A DNA stretch of 64,000 bases, from NCBI GenBank assembly GCA_903813345.2, contig CAIIXF020000005.1, forward strand, positions 22,757,375 to 22,821,374. Reading direction: 5' to 3'. Of the stretch, positions 1-12,600 are shown piece by piece; position 1 is the stretch's first letter; the number at the start of each line of letters is the position of its first letter. The notes beneath the pieces are model-generated. The model did no database searches, had not been told where the DNA came from, and saw nothing but the letters and a program-made list of their open reading frames with translations. The DNA comes from Owenia fusiformis (Eukaryota > Annelida > Polychaeta > Sabellida > Oweniidae). The translations under genes were made by a program, and so were the position numbers.

Positions 1-597
1 ATAAGATATTTATATACATAATCTGAAAATTTTAGAGAAGATCATTGGACATAATGGAATTGGCACTTAAAGCACAAAAGGCTTGGTTTGGCTTAAAATC
101 AACTCTCTACTCTGCAAATGTTAGGTCCGAAAGTTAACTCTTCATTTATTTGATGCCTGTATAAAACCAATATTACTCTACAACTCAGAAATCTGGTGCA
201 CGCAGATAAGTGCAAAAAACATGTTTGATTTTAAGAAGAAAATTGAAAATATACAAATAAAGTGCTGCAGATGGATTCTTGATGTCAAACAGAACTGCAG
301 TAACCTTGCAATATTGAGTGAGACTGGATTCCAATGTCATATCATATTCATTTGAGTGCAATTAAATACTGGACGCACATAAGCATGCTGCCAAAGACTT
401 TTCTAATGAGCAAATTACTTTCACACATGAAATACAAAAAATACAGTTTGTGGTACAATTTCATTGCAAAGTCACTGCAAAGTATTGACATTGATATAAA
501 TGATCTTAAACTTCCTGATTCATCCTCAAAAAATACATTCTTAAAATCTGTTAAACAAAAACTTATCACTAAATGCAATGACCAGTGGAAAATGAAA
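1..597 (+). repeat. LINE 3' fragment, copy 1 of a 597-bp direct repeat
   Basis: This stretch matches 4487-5083 base for base except for two substitutions that I can see (292 versus 4778 and 591 versus 5077). Identity starts at the first base of the window, so the repeat may extend further left. It encodes the tail of a LINE reverse transcriptase after the polymerase domain, with motifs such as KLFDA and LLYNSEIW in shifted frames, then an open stretch from 334. Both copies share the same frameshifts before 334/4820, so the duplication happened after the element had decayed. The match ends at 597, where a different repeat begins. Confidence 0.8.
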
Positions 598-900
598 TCA
601 CATCTGGTTTTATTAAGCACTATTTCAGCTTGCCTGTCTAAATTCAAGTGGACTGTGTCAATTAGGGTCTTCTTCGGAAATAAATGTTTTTTAAGATGGT
701 ATTTAAAAGTGCGCTTTATTGGAATGGTTTTGAGTTGATCAGGTAATGTGTCCTTCTCCCATTCAGATATAGAAGAAACGACAGTACCGCGTCTAGTTTT
801 TTCAGATTGTTTCGCGGGTACAATAAAATGCTTGGTTGGGAAACATATTTGGAGCATCCTGATACTCATCGTTCTGTTTCACCTGAACAGCTCAGGACTG
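598..900 (-). mobile_element. Fragment of another LINE, 3' tail, antisense
   Basis: Read on the minus strand, about 870 to 600 encodes a segment with TLPDQLK, then IKRTFKYHLKKHLF. This resembles the end of many CR1/Jockey-type LINE ORF2 proteins (WNSLP...SFKxxLKxxLF). It abuts the broken end of the copy-1 LINE repeat at 597, so it probably inserted there or marks the junction. The call rests only on this short tail motif; a chance open frame is possible. Confidence 0.4.
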
Positions 901-1135
901 AGAAGAAATGAGATGTCATGATATCATGATGCAGTTGGACAGAGACATATAAATGTTTTACATATCTCTGAGTTGGGTTGCCATTAGCCTTGCCGAAGTC
1001 GGTATTTTTTTTACTAATCTGATCTTGAATCATTTACCCTTTGCATTCGTTTGACTTCACACTTCTTAAAAGAGAGCTTCGTTTAACTAGACTCTGCACG
1101 CAGGGTATGAATCATTATTACCGCCGGTCAATATG

Positions 1136-1231
1136 GAAATCAAGATAAGTAAAAGAGACCGACTTGGGCAAGGCTAGGTTGCCATTAGCCTTGTCCAATT
1201 AATGTCGGTCTCTTTTACTTATCTTGATTTC
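1136..1231. repeat. Perfect 28-bp inverted repeat (hairpin)
   Basis: The arms 1136-1163 and 1204-1231 are exact reverse complements over 28 bases, with a 40-base loop. The sequence following the left arm (CTTGGGCAAGGCTAGGTTGC) recurs about 100 bases downstream at 1263-1283, and shorter versions occur near 974 and 3737. This suggests a small dispersed fold-back element. No coding potential is seen. Confidence 0.75.
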
Positions 1232-1300
1232 TATTATGACCGGATAAGTAAAAGAATACGGACTTGGGCAAGGCTAGGTTGCCATGCGATTTTGTCGATT

Positions 1301-2585
1301 TTGAATTTCGAAAGTTGAATGATCAATCATCTGACTGCTCGACTTTCTAATATAAAGGGTGTTGCGATTGTAAATAGACTTTGTGAATACGCTATAGGCT
1401 ACCGTGAATGGTGATAACCTGATCGGCATTACGTATGCCCATTAATGGGTGTTTCATTCAAACAATGATTAAACATGTCAATGGGTGTTTCAAATGTTTG
1501 TTTAAATATTTCAGACGACCCTCATAGGCTGTATGTATCTCAAACAAACTATAATCTGACAAAGCAAAGCACAGTCAGCACCATCCATTTTGATACTCAA
1601 CTTTTTGGCAATCTAAAAGTCCCTGCCTGCATTTAGTAGTTATATAGTGTCCTGTGCATAATTTTGAAACCTTATCCTAATTTTTTCACAAACTTTTTGT
1701 TGATTCTGCAATAGTTTCCAATTTGTAAACAGTATTTAGCCTTTTTAATTGGGATATTTCCTGGTGGCTGCCAAACAGGGGGGGGAGGGGGGAGATCAGT
1801 CCTGGTCAAATTTTTATACAGGGGGTGCCGCTGACTCAAAAAATTTTCATCAAAATGGGACCCACATCTGGGGATTTTTCGGCGAAAAAAGTGACCCACT
1901 TTAGCGGCACGTCCCCGTATAGCCAATATATGGAAGTACCCCCGGGATTAACATTTAACACCCCGCGGCCTCAAATCTCATTTTCAAAGAATATATTTGG
2001 AGAAGCAATAAAAGCAAGTGGAATTTAAAATTAGAAGATGGTTTCAAATTATTACAGAAATCAATATGAAACTCAAAAATGCTTTCTTAGACTCATAATC
2101 ACAAAAAGTCGGGTAACTTTTGACATTGGTATCCAGCTAAATTGTACACCCGTAAGTTACAGGTGAAATGAAGGCTTAAAGAAGTGATTATATGACCAAA
2201 CAAAAACGGGAGTCCAGACTTTCAGTCTAACTGAATAATGAAGACTGATTGTGCTCACTGTGTTTCAATGTCACAATCTTGAAACGGGCTCATCCGGAGT
2301 CATCGTGCAATCTGTGCCGTGATCAAATTGTAAGAATAATAGATGTCGCGTAAATATATTTAGCATTGATATAAGCTACATCGCCATTTTGCTCGCAAAA
2401 CCCGGAAGCGTAAGGAAAATCTTTTATTTATCTTATTATAATATATATAAACAAAATATATTCTATAGTGCATGCTATATTTACCACTTTCTGTTCAACA
2501 TACATTGTTTGTAATACCATATTGACCGTTTGAATGCCGAAAAATCGTGGATGTTTCTGTTTTCAAAAATTTTGAGCAAAATATA
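1301..2585. other. Noncoding stretch, no gene recognised
   Basis: AT-rich sequence with a G-rich run near 1779-1794 and no ORF with a recognisable domain. I see no splice-bounded exon of DCTN1 here. The undetected 5' untranslated exon(s) of DCTN1 could lie anywhere in the 6.5 kb before the first coding exon. Confidence 0.5.
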
Positions 2586-2822
2586 CAGTTGGGGACAAAA
2601 ATAAATGACAGGTCGATTTTCGATCACCATTTCCTAATTATGGTGGTCTGAAAGCCCATAATTTCCAATATTGTCTAGATACATATCCCTTAAAATTTGT
2701 ATATTTTACATTTTGTATAATCTCATCCACTGATTTATGGCCTCTTGTAAATTCTCTTATTTTTAACATGGGAAGTCCTCACTTCAGCAAATCCACCTGT
2801 CATTTATTTATGTCCCCAACTG
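2586..2822. mobile_element. Tc1/mariner-type MITE, 237 bp
   Basis: The element begins CAGTTGGGGACAAAAATAAA and its right end is the near-perfect reverse complement over about 28 bases (one mismatch near base 13). TA dinucleotides flank both ends (2584-2585 and 2823-2824), which is the target duplication of the IS630/Tc1/mariner superfamily. There is no transposase inside, so it is non-autonomous. Confidence 0.85.
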
Positions 2823-3087
2823 TAGGCCTAATAGACATAAGACTTATATAATCTCTTCTATATACAGCTTACTAGACTATTACTTTTCCCTTGGCCTCAC
2901 GGACATCTAATACGTTCTTCGAACGGGAATGATTTGAAATCCCAATCTCCTTTCGCCAGAACATTCTCTCTGACTGTGCTTGGCCTATGGTTTTGAGCCA
3001 GGCTTAGTAGCCGCTTAGGCTAGATCTTAGACTATATCCCTATTTAGTCTGAATATATTCAGTCTGTTGGATACATACTACAGTGGG

Positions 3088-3159
3088 GATGGCAGAATTT
3101 TTCTTAGAATATCATAAAGAAATATTTCTTAAGGATATTCTAAGAAAAATTCTGCCATC
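3088..3159. repeat. Perfect 26-bp inverted repeat, snap-back element
   Basis: Arms 3088-3113 and 3134-3159 are exact reverse complements separated by 20 bases. The outer sequence TACAGTGG ... GTGGTA hints at a very small TA-flanked MITE. No other function is seen. Confidence 0.75.
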
Positions 3160-3451
3160 TGTGGTAAGTGTGGAACATAAAAGAATTACTATAGCTATGA
3201 AAATTACATGCTGTCGCACATGTAATAACTTCTTACCTCAGTGTATTCAGTAATCTATTTTCTCCGTCCTAGTAGATCTAAGTCCAAATACAGTATAAAT
3301 AATAAATAATAAACCTCAACCATAAAAAATTGTCGCAATGAGCTAAATTCTAAGTTTCGTGTCTCAAACTCTCCCAAGCGATAGAAAAATAATCCCCGTT
3401 CACTTTAAGTAGCACAATAAATGAATCCAAAGCTTCATACCTTCAAATGAT

Positions 3452-3568
3452 GGATTGACTCCCAGAATGCAGCATCAGTTAAAGTTATTTACTCGTGACA
3501 GGTTTCAAAATGGCGGAAAGGCATTTTGAAAGCTGGCACGTGTCATGTTGCATTCTGGGAGCCAATCC
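3452..3568. repeat. Inverted repeat, 24-bp arms
   Basis: Arms 3452-3475 and 3545-3568 (GGATTGACTCCCAGAATGC and its near complement) match at 22 of 24 positions with a 69-base spacer containing AAAATGGCGG. Likely a small fold-back repeat. Confidence 0.65.
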
Positions 3569-4486
3569 TCCTTGCGACGTAATTGGGCTCCAAAATCACC
3601 TCAACATTTGAAGAGTCGGCATTAACATGTGAATATCTACTTCAAATTTTTAAGTTCCTATTTGACATTATGGACACAAATTCTACAATATTTGGACTTA
3701 CTAGGTCATTCACGATATGACTGGCGACTCTTGCAGTTAGCCTTGCCCACTGACGAAAAAAAAAAAAAAAAAATCGAAGACTAAAACACCTCAAATCTAC
3801 CCATATTCAAGGTCTTCTTGGTATATAGCAAACAGGATGATGGATAGAACGTTAGGTGAAAACGGGGCTGGAATACAATGACAATATCACCAGGAAATCA
3901 TTAAAAGGTATGTGCGCATTTTTTCTGTGGATGTTTAATGGTTTCGGGAGAGGATTCCCGGGGATTTAGGATGATAAGTGATTGTGAATATGGGCAGAAA
4001 TTAGGTACGTTCGGGTGTTTTCTTTGTAGCTAATGAAAATAGATGTTAGCCTTGATGAAATATCCAAACTTCGATATATTTTGACACCAGGTCCATGATC
4101 GTTGAATATGTCTCTGCACTATTTACTCAACCTTTAAATCGTATTTATGGTAACTCACAAAAATTCTTAAATCAGCATAATCTGATAATTGTGCGAATAA
4201 CATTGGAAATGTGACGAAAAAAATCAAAATGTTGTAGGTTTGTAATTCTAAAAATTGAAAAAAAAACAAAAAATAAGTGTGAGAATGTTAAATTAAATGT
4301 GTAATTTAATTAAATAATATTAATTAATAACTGCTGTTATTTGATTGGTCAACTGCAGAGACATCTTTCAATTAAACAAGATGGCGATTGGATGTCGATT
4401 TGTCGTGACCGTGGGTTGCTCGGTAAAAGTCAGCTAGACACAAACCTTAGAGATTGACAGCTATTAACAACCAGATTGTTTTGTCA

Positions 4487-5650
4487 ATAAGATATTTATA
4501 TACATAATCTGAAAATTTTAGAGAAGATCATTGGACATAATGGAATTGGCACTTAAAGCACAAAAGGCTTGGTTTGGCTTAAAATCAACTCTCTACTCTG
4601 CAAATGTTAGGTCCGAAAGTTAACTCTTCATTTATTTGATGCCTGTATAAAACCAATATTACTCTACAACTCAGAAATCTGGTGCACGCAGATAAGTGCA
4701 AAAAACATGTTTGATTTTAAGAAGAAAATTGAAAATATACAAATAAAGTGCTGCAGATGGATTCTTGATGTCAAACACAACTGCAGTAACCTTGCAATAT
4801 TGAGTGAGACTGGATTCCAATGTCATATCATATTCATTTGAGTGCAATTAAATACTGGACGCACATAAGCATGCTGCCAAAGACTTTTCTAATGAGCAAA
4901 TTACTTTCACACATGAAATACAAAAAATACAGTTTGTGGTACAATTTCATTGCAAAGTCACTGCAAAGTATTGACATTGATATAAATGATCTTAAACTTC
5001 CTGATTCATCCTCAAAAAATACATTCTTAAAATCTGTTAAACAAAAACTTATCACTAAATGCAATGACCAGTGGAAGATGAAAATAAACGCTGGTAGCAA
5101 ACCAAGTAACAATAGTAAAATGAGAACCTACGTAAAATTCAAAAATAATATACATCTTGAAGAAAATCTCACTACTGAAACTAACTTTGAAAAAAGAAAA
5201 CTATTTACAAAGCTGAGACTCAGTGACCATTCATTAGAGGTTGAAGCAGGAAGATACAAAAATAAAAAAGTAGAAGAACGCATATGTACAAAATGTTCAG
5301 ATAATTGTGTTGAAGATGAGCTGCACTTTGTTATGAGATGCAAAATCTACGAAAATGAGCTCACTATATTATTATATAAAATTCAAACGTCAAATAAGGA
5401 GTTTTCTAACATGACTGAGGAAAACAAGTTCCTATACATTATGTCATACAAATCAAATATGGAGGAAGTCCTGCATTTCATTAACATGTGCTTTAAGAAA
5501 AGAAACCTGTAACATCGCAACCATTACAACACAATATCTTTGTAGATTAATGTGACTGTATAAATGTAACTGTATAAATGTAGTTTGTATAATTGTAGTC
5601 TGGCCATGCCCTGATAACACAGTGGCCGTGCCTTAATAAATTCTAAATTC
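4487..5650 (+). mobile_element. LINE 3' fragment, copy 2, with intact C-terminal ORF
   Basis: The first 597 bases are the second copy of the 1-597 repeat. The last open frame (4820-5512, 230 residues) ends with a Cys/His cluster of the form CTKC-x12-HFVMRC, the zinc-knuckle-like tail found at the end of many LINE reverse transcriptases and also in the two larger LINEs of this window. The reverse transcriptase catalytic domain is absent, so the copy is 5' truncated. The 3' part after 5512 ends in a short AATAAATTCTAAATTC-type tail near 5640. Confidence 0.75.
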
Positions 5651-5705
5651 TATAACAAAGTTAAACTCAGTCCTGGCCTCATTTATTATCTGACGTTTCT
5701 TCGGT

Positions 5706-6249
5706 GTCCCATCTAGGTTGAACTTCCTTCCAGTCAGCTATCCATCAGTCAGTCCGTCGGTCTGTCAGTCAGTGAGTCAGAACATCTGTTTTTTCCAAGA
5801 TGGCTGCTTAATTAAAAATGGGATTTTACAATAATTTTCTGATATCGTCAAAGTATGGCTATATTATGCTCAAATTGAAGGAATTTTAGAGTAGATCACA
5901 ATTATGGTGTTGTTTTTCTGATTTGTGCCTCGGAAAATTCTAAATGGCTGCCTACAGCAGGAATTCGCTATTACAGATCTCTTCAAAGTATGGTTATATT
6001 ATACTCCAGGGATGAGATATGTATATTAGATATCAAATCTTGTATTGTCGTATTGATTTGTGTCTTTGAAACTCCTAAATGGTCACCCAAATGCTTAAAT
6101 TGATGGAAATTGTGATATATCTCTAATACAATGTATATGGTTTTAATATCTGCCAATTTAATTAAGGGTAGATTAGATTGTAAATATTACATTGTGACAA
6201 TATAATGCTCGTTGGGATTTGATACTCCGTGGAGTTGTTGATTTCTAGT
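5706..6249 (+). mobile_element. Decayed Helentron-like (HINE) element
   Basis: The 5' part has a degenerate TCCCATC start followed by a GTCAGTC/GTCCGTC-rich microsatellite. The 3' end carries the family signature near 6222-6249: a GTTGGGATTTGATACTCC segment, a small hairpin (ACTC/GAGT) and a CTAGT terminus. The same architecture occurs at 12503, 20220 and 28369. The central AAGATGGCTGC/AAATGGCTGCC repeats are degenerate. Confidence 0.55.
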
Positions 6250-6562
6250 TAATTTCTGATTTTGATACATTCCTCATAAAATAAACATATAGTCCAAGCA
6301 AGCATACATTCCTTATGAATAAGAACACATCATTGTCTTTCCTCTTGTTCTCATGTTTTTGAGATAGCATTGGAAAACATATTGCGGTAACATTGATCTC
6401 TCGAATCGAGGGATGATCTTTCAGACCATTATATTCCTTATTTTCCCCAATCCCAATCCTGACATATCATATTTCATTTTTACATTTTAGTTTTTTTTTG
6501 AATACAATGAAAACAATGAATGGCATGTAAATATTCAACTAAAATGTTTATTTTTTAGAAAT

Positions 6563-6671
6563 ATGGCGTCTGCAGAAGGCAAGACGTTGAAGATTGGGAT
6601 GAGGGTTGAGGTGAGAGACAAAGGGACACCAGGGACTGTTGCATATGTAGGAACAACACTTTTCTCTAGTG
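6563..6671 (+). CDS. DCTN1: DCTN1 coding exon 1 (start codon, first half of CAP-Gly)
   Basis: The acceptor TTTTTTAG ends at 6558 and ATG is at 6563-6565 in the context aaatATGGCG. It encodes [17 protein letters not shown]...[14 protein letters not shown] and ends in phase 1 at the donor GTAAGA (6672). The segment corresponds to the start of the CAP-Gly fold in vertebrate p150, which also begins LRVGSRVEV. Confidence 0.93.
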
Positions 6672-9600
6672 GTAAGACTTCTACTCTCTATTAAGAATTC
6701 AGGCTCTCTATTCTGTAGTGATCAATGATACAACTGAAAATCATATTGTGTTTTTACATTATTATGTAAATTGCATATCTTGTAACATAAAGACTAGTTT
6801 TAGGCTAGTGTAATGCGTAGCTTGACTACTGCATATTTCAATTGTGCTTCACAAAAATCACTATATCTTCTTTGTAAAGAACAAAAACAAATATTCTTTG
6901 AGTTCAAATTGTCTTCATACAAGATTTTAATCAAACGTCACCAACTTATTCATGCATAAACAATCTATGACAGTGCATTTGGGTTTTTCCGAGTTGACAA
7001 TCTGAATAACCATACACAACATACAGTTGCAGTCTATATGGACGGTAAACATTTTACCCCATATTTCATATAGTTCTGTCAAAGTTTTAATCAACAAACA
7101 CTGCATACTGGAAGTCAGAAACTATGACAATTGAAAATAAGCATCTAAAGTGGTGTTTTCATCATTTAAAATGTTCATAGATAAGCTGCGTAATATAGTT
7201 TGTCATTCATGTTGAAGACTTAAATAATAGTTGTAGAATCATAAATATTAGTTTGACTACTGTATTTGGATACCATTTTAATTTGACAGATTGGCAGATT
7301 GAAAAAGTCAGCCAAATTAAAAATTCGCCAGTTTTCAGATGTATTTTGGAAAATTCCTTGGAAAATTTCAGTTCATGCAGGGCACTTCCGGAATAGAACT
7401 TCTGGACCTCATTTTCCCCTTTTGTCAAAATATCAATTCTAGGTTATTTTGAGAGAACTCCAGACAATGTCTTGGTTAATACATGTTGTAGTGACACTTA
7501 TGTAGACAAAAAGGCTTTCCATGCGCAGTATACTTCAGCAGAGATAAAAGAAACTTTAGTCCTGGATCCACCAAATTAAAATAGCTGCCAATATTTGAAA
7601 TTGAGCAAATTTGGTGAAATATATATATTAGTATAATATACATATATACAAAATAAATATATCCTACTCTCCAGAAATACAATGTTTACTCCCACTTCTT
7701 CATTGTTGTATGATATTAAAATGCAATCGATTAACAGCGCTCTCACCAGGAAATATCTTCAGCATAACCCTTCAATTGTGATAACTCATATTTTTGTTAT
7801 ATTTTATCCTTTATATTCTATTATTATTATATGATGAAGTTCCTCGCCCCATGGTCACTTGGGGTCTCGTTAATTGAGAATAGATTCAAGGTGATACTTT
7901 ATCTCTTCAATTCTCAAATAACAAGACCCAGAATGGCAATTTGTTATAATTTTTCCAGAATTTGCTTTTTAGTCTTAGTAACATATAATCATTGAGGAAA
8001 ATTGAATAAGCTTTGTATGGCATTTAAGGGAACAAAAGATAACCCCCTTTATCCTTTCATTGCTCCCGATTTTAGCAGGAACTCTCTTGCGATGCAACGG
8101 GCCTGGTTAGCCCCGTGCATTATGCAGCTTAAAGCTGTGATATTGTTCAAATGTATAATAGGAAGCACACATACTCTCTTCAATCTAATTTTTTGTGATA
8201 TTATTGAATTAGGTGTTTATTTATTGCTCGTTTTTTCAATTGTTCCTGGTTTATTACTGGTCTCAGCATATGGCACGTGACCATGTTGGAAATATCAGTT
8301 TTGTCTTTGTTTACTGGTTCTCTTGTTTTTTCGTCCATACCAATTCACCCCTCTCCCCATATAATTAGGAATGTTGGTTTCACTTATTTCAAACAATTAA
8401 CATTCTTCCCACCTGAAGTATTCCTTTATCCCCCAAGAAAATAGATTAATTTCTTCCACAACTTTAGTGCATTTTATCTTACCTCATTCATGAACATACT
8501 TTAACATGTATCGGGAATGGATTGGAGTAGTGCATTTTATCTTACCTCATTCATGAACATACTTTAACATGTATCGGGAATGGATTGGAGTAGTGCATTT
8601 TATTTTACCTCATTCATGAACATATTTTAACATGTATCGGGAATGGATTGGAGTAGTGCATTTTATTTTACCTCATTCATGAACATACTTTAACACTTAT
8701 AGGGAAATGGATTGGAGTAGTGCATTTTATTTTACCTCATTCATGGACATACTTTAACACTTATAGGGAAATGGATTGGAGTAGTGCATTTTATTTTACC
8801 TCATTTATGGACATACTTTAACACTTATAGGGAAATGGATTGGAGTAGTGCATTTTATTTTACCTCATTTATGGACATACTTTAACACTTATAGGGAAAT
8901 GGATTGGAGTAGTGCTAGATGACCCCAAAGGAAAGAACAATGGAACTGTGCAAGGCAAGAAATATTTTGATAGCCCTGACAACCATGGTATCTTCATAAG
9001 GCAATCACAGGTAACTGAATTGTTGGATGAGTGAGTCCAATTTTAAAGAATTGAAATTTGTGTCAATCTTGTTCTTGTTAAAATTGTTCAATGACGTTCC
9101 TTCAGTTTAGTACATTTAATTTGTCACTTTACATGTAAAAGACACAAGTTTATTTATTATTTGATAAACTACCATTTGTACATAAAATATTTAGTTTCTA
9201 CAAACTAAAAAAATATTTTAGTATCGCTATTAGCAATATCAAGTTGTGAAAGTCATCTGTCTCTATTTCAGTTAAACATTCTAGAAGATTCCACTCCTGT
9301 AACAGTTCCTGTTACCCCTTCCGCTCCTAAAAGTGGACTACCCCATGCTACCCCCAGATCAAAACTTCCTCAGACGCCTGCAGAGCAAAGTGCGAAGAAA
9401 AGTAATCGATTATCAGGAATCAGGCCTCCTTCAAGTAAAAGTAAGGAATTGTTAATTTCTGAAATATTTTGGCCTCTGAATGCTTGTGTCTCCCTCTAAA
9501 TAAATGTGTGTCTGAGTTTAGGTGTCTCAGGCTACAAGTGTCTCCTATCTCCAAATACTGATGTCTTTGAAGATTTTGGAAGAAGGTCTTGTAACGAGGT

Positions 9601-12600
9601 TTCAGCATAAATTCTATCAAAACCAGGTGTACAAAATACATGCAGAAGTTCCAATTCAGAAGATCAAAAGAAGTTTGATTTACTTTGTCTATTGCTTCAC
9701 TCTCATACATTCAGTAGTACAGATTGTCAATCTCACATATGAAATGATTCAGGAGATGACAAGGCTGATCATTCCAGTGATATATATACTGTTTCTCCAA
9801 CTCCAGGCAATGTTCACTGCCTTTACCTCCATTGTCTGGCTGTGACACATACCAATGACCAAATCTGATTGGTTTAAGATTAGCAACCCACGTCCACTGC
9901 CCTTCACTAGCAAGATCATTTCCCCCAGTCCAGAAACTCAGACCAAGGGTAGCTGAAAATATTGGTTTCATTGAATTATTAAGAGAGCATCTCATAAGAT
10001 CCATGTCAGTATATTAACTCTATTTGATGAGTTATGGGGAGGGGGTTATGAGCCATTATAGTTAGCTTATCCAACATAACCGTTTCATGCAGTGTATACA
10101 TCTGCTATGTCAAGATTACGAAAATTGAAAAAAGAAATTTGAAACTATGAACAATTTGTAAATAAAATCTGGATATACGAGGGGTGATCAGGAATTTCTG
10201 GACTGTTGGTTCTATTTTTGCTATTTTTTATCCTTTCTTTGTGATTTGTTCACACAATATAACTCAAATATATAGGATCACACCCTGAAGATTTCATTGT
10301 TCTATGACATCATTATCCTATTATTTTTGTTACCAAGGTAACCGGTGATGCAACAAGGTGGAGCTCAGAAAAAATACCAAATTTGAAAAATCAACAGTAA
10401 TTTTATATGATGTTTGGACACTGTATTCATTGCTGAATATGTTACATACTGTAATAGGTTGTATTATTTCATTAAGTACTTTCATTAATGTTTATAGTAG
10501 CTGTCATTATTCTTCCATTAATTGTAATCCTTCAAAGAAGTTGCCAGCATTTTGTAAGCATTTGTTATGCCTTTTCACCCAGTCCCGAAAGATGTGATAC
10601 AGGCCTACTTTGTAACAATGTGTGAATTCTCGAATGATCTCATATTTGTCCTCAAAGTTGATATCTCGTCATGGATAAAAATGGGATCCCTCAAAAATCA
10701 TAGGATATCCTCTATATATTTGGGTTATATCACTAAGAAAGGATAGAAAATGGCAAAAATAGAGCCAACGGTCCAGAAATTCCTGATCACCCCTCGTACA
10801 TATTGTAGAACCAAATCATAAAACAGTAAAGAAAGCCAACACATCGTGGAAGGAGGATTATAAAAATGACAAAATGAAATTGGATTTGTTTTTCAGTACA
10901 AACATCCACAAGTTCCAGGGATATAGAATATAGAACTTTTGAGATCGCCCCTAGGCCTAATTATCAAACAAATATATAACATATATTAATCCACAAAAGA
11001 TGATAACTAAAACTACATAGTTCTGAAGTGAACCTATCTTTTAATCGCATCCGCTTGTACATGTACATGGTCAAGAAAGCGACAGATGTAGTAACGTAAA
11101 GGGGGTCTGTAATTCTTATCTTAAATAACCCTAGAATGCATATTGGAATGTTACTTATATAATCATTAGACTTGGACAAGGACATTCATTTCTGGAAATG
11201 TGAAAGCTAGAAAAAAACATCAAAGTAAGCAAAAGCTCCAAAAACTACTTGCTTTTAAGATTCTAAAAGGCAGTTTATTGACTTTCTACATGAACAATTT
11301 TTTCAAAAATGGGTTATTACAAAAAATAACATTAATTCCAATACATTCTATGTAATTATGAAAGGAGAATATTATAACACTGCCCCCAGGATTCCGTGTT
11401 TGCAGAGCGCGGACGGAATTTGCCTCTGCCCGCGGAATTGCAGAATCAACTATTTTGGTCAATTTCCGCGGAATTTTCCGCAGAATCCATATATTTTCCA
11501 AAAGTTTAAAAAGTCAGTCTTACCTGTAACAATTTGACACGTTTTCAGTCAAATCCCTTGCAGAAATAACCCAAATTATGCGAAGTGAAAATTCTAAACG
11601 CCATCGTTTGATTTCTGCCGTTAGATGGCAGCATGTATGTAGTGACTGACTACCTGACTAGTCTATCACGATATTTTCCCGTTTACTGGTTCGAAAACCA
11701 TTAGTTTTTCTTTCGGTTCTCGTCAGAAAGTTAAACAAAGACATAAATTAATAACAGTTATTTATATTATATAAAAAAATGCCGCGAATATCCGCGGAAT
11801 TTCTGCAGAATTAGCCCTTTCTTCTTGCAGAATTCACTAATTTCACTTGCAGAATTGAGCATTTTAACTTGCAGAAAACTGGGGGGAGTGTTATAAGGTT
11901 ATTTAGCAGGTCATTAAAAAGTAAGTTATGTAATGTAATTCAATTTTTCTTGACCTCTGATTTACAAGATCTCTCTTACTGAGGTCAAATTGAAGGCATT
12001 AATTTAGGTGAAGGACCTCTGTTTGAGATGAAAGGTCAAATTGTTATTGCACTGTGTAATTGTGGCAAAGTGTACTTTAAAAGTGTTATTTCCGCAAATC
12101 AGCTGATCTGGGTATGTACCTCAAGTGTGCAGTTTTAATTGCTATTTAATAACACACCTATCAAGATTATCTTGTCATTTCCTTTTTATACTCCACTTAA
12201 AGTAAATGGAGTAATTGTGCTTTTTCTACCCTTTTCACAAGTTTGATATTACATAATGTACTTTTTAAAAGAGAGCTTTAGCTAAACACCTAAATAAGAG
12301 ATAATACTTTGGTCTATTTGTACCCAATCAGATGAAGTGCATCAGAATTTAGCTAGCCAATCAGAATTACTATCACAGAATTTTATGCCTTCATAAGTAG
12401 CTGGCATGTACAAGTATTTCGTATTCAAACTCTCATAAATAGCTATGGCAGTTATATATTGGTTCAGTAACATCTTATTAGCATTACAAATGTACCCTAG
12501 TTATCCCATAGAACGAAGTTTGAGGGGGATATAAGAAAGCCATCCGTCCGTTCGCCTGTCCGTCCCTCCTTTTATCCATCTGCTGGGGCAATAACTCAAA

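Noticed and set aside
4378-4440. An AAGATGGCG (YY1-like) start with a GTAAAAGT donor as a possible noncoding first exon of DCTN1
   Set aside because: Attractive because the first coding exon needs an upstream exon, but a single motif in a repeat-rich region is too weak to annotate.
8002-8280. A 92-codon open frame in DCTN1 intron 1
   Set aside because: No recognisable domain, no splice borders in frame with DCTN1, and composition like the surrounding intron.
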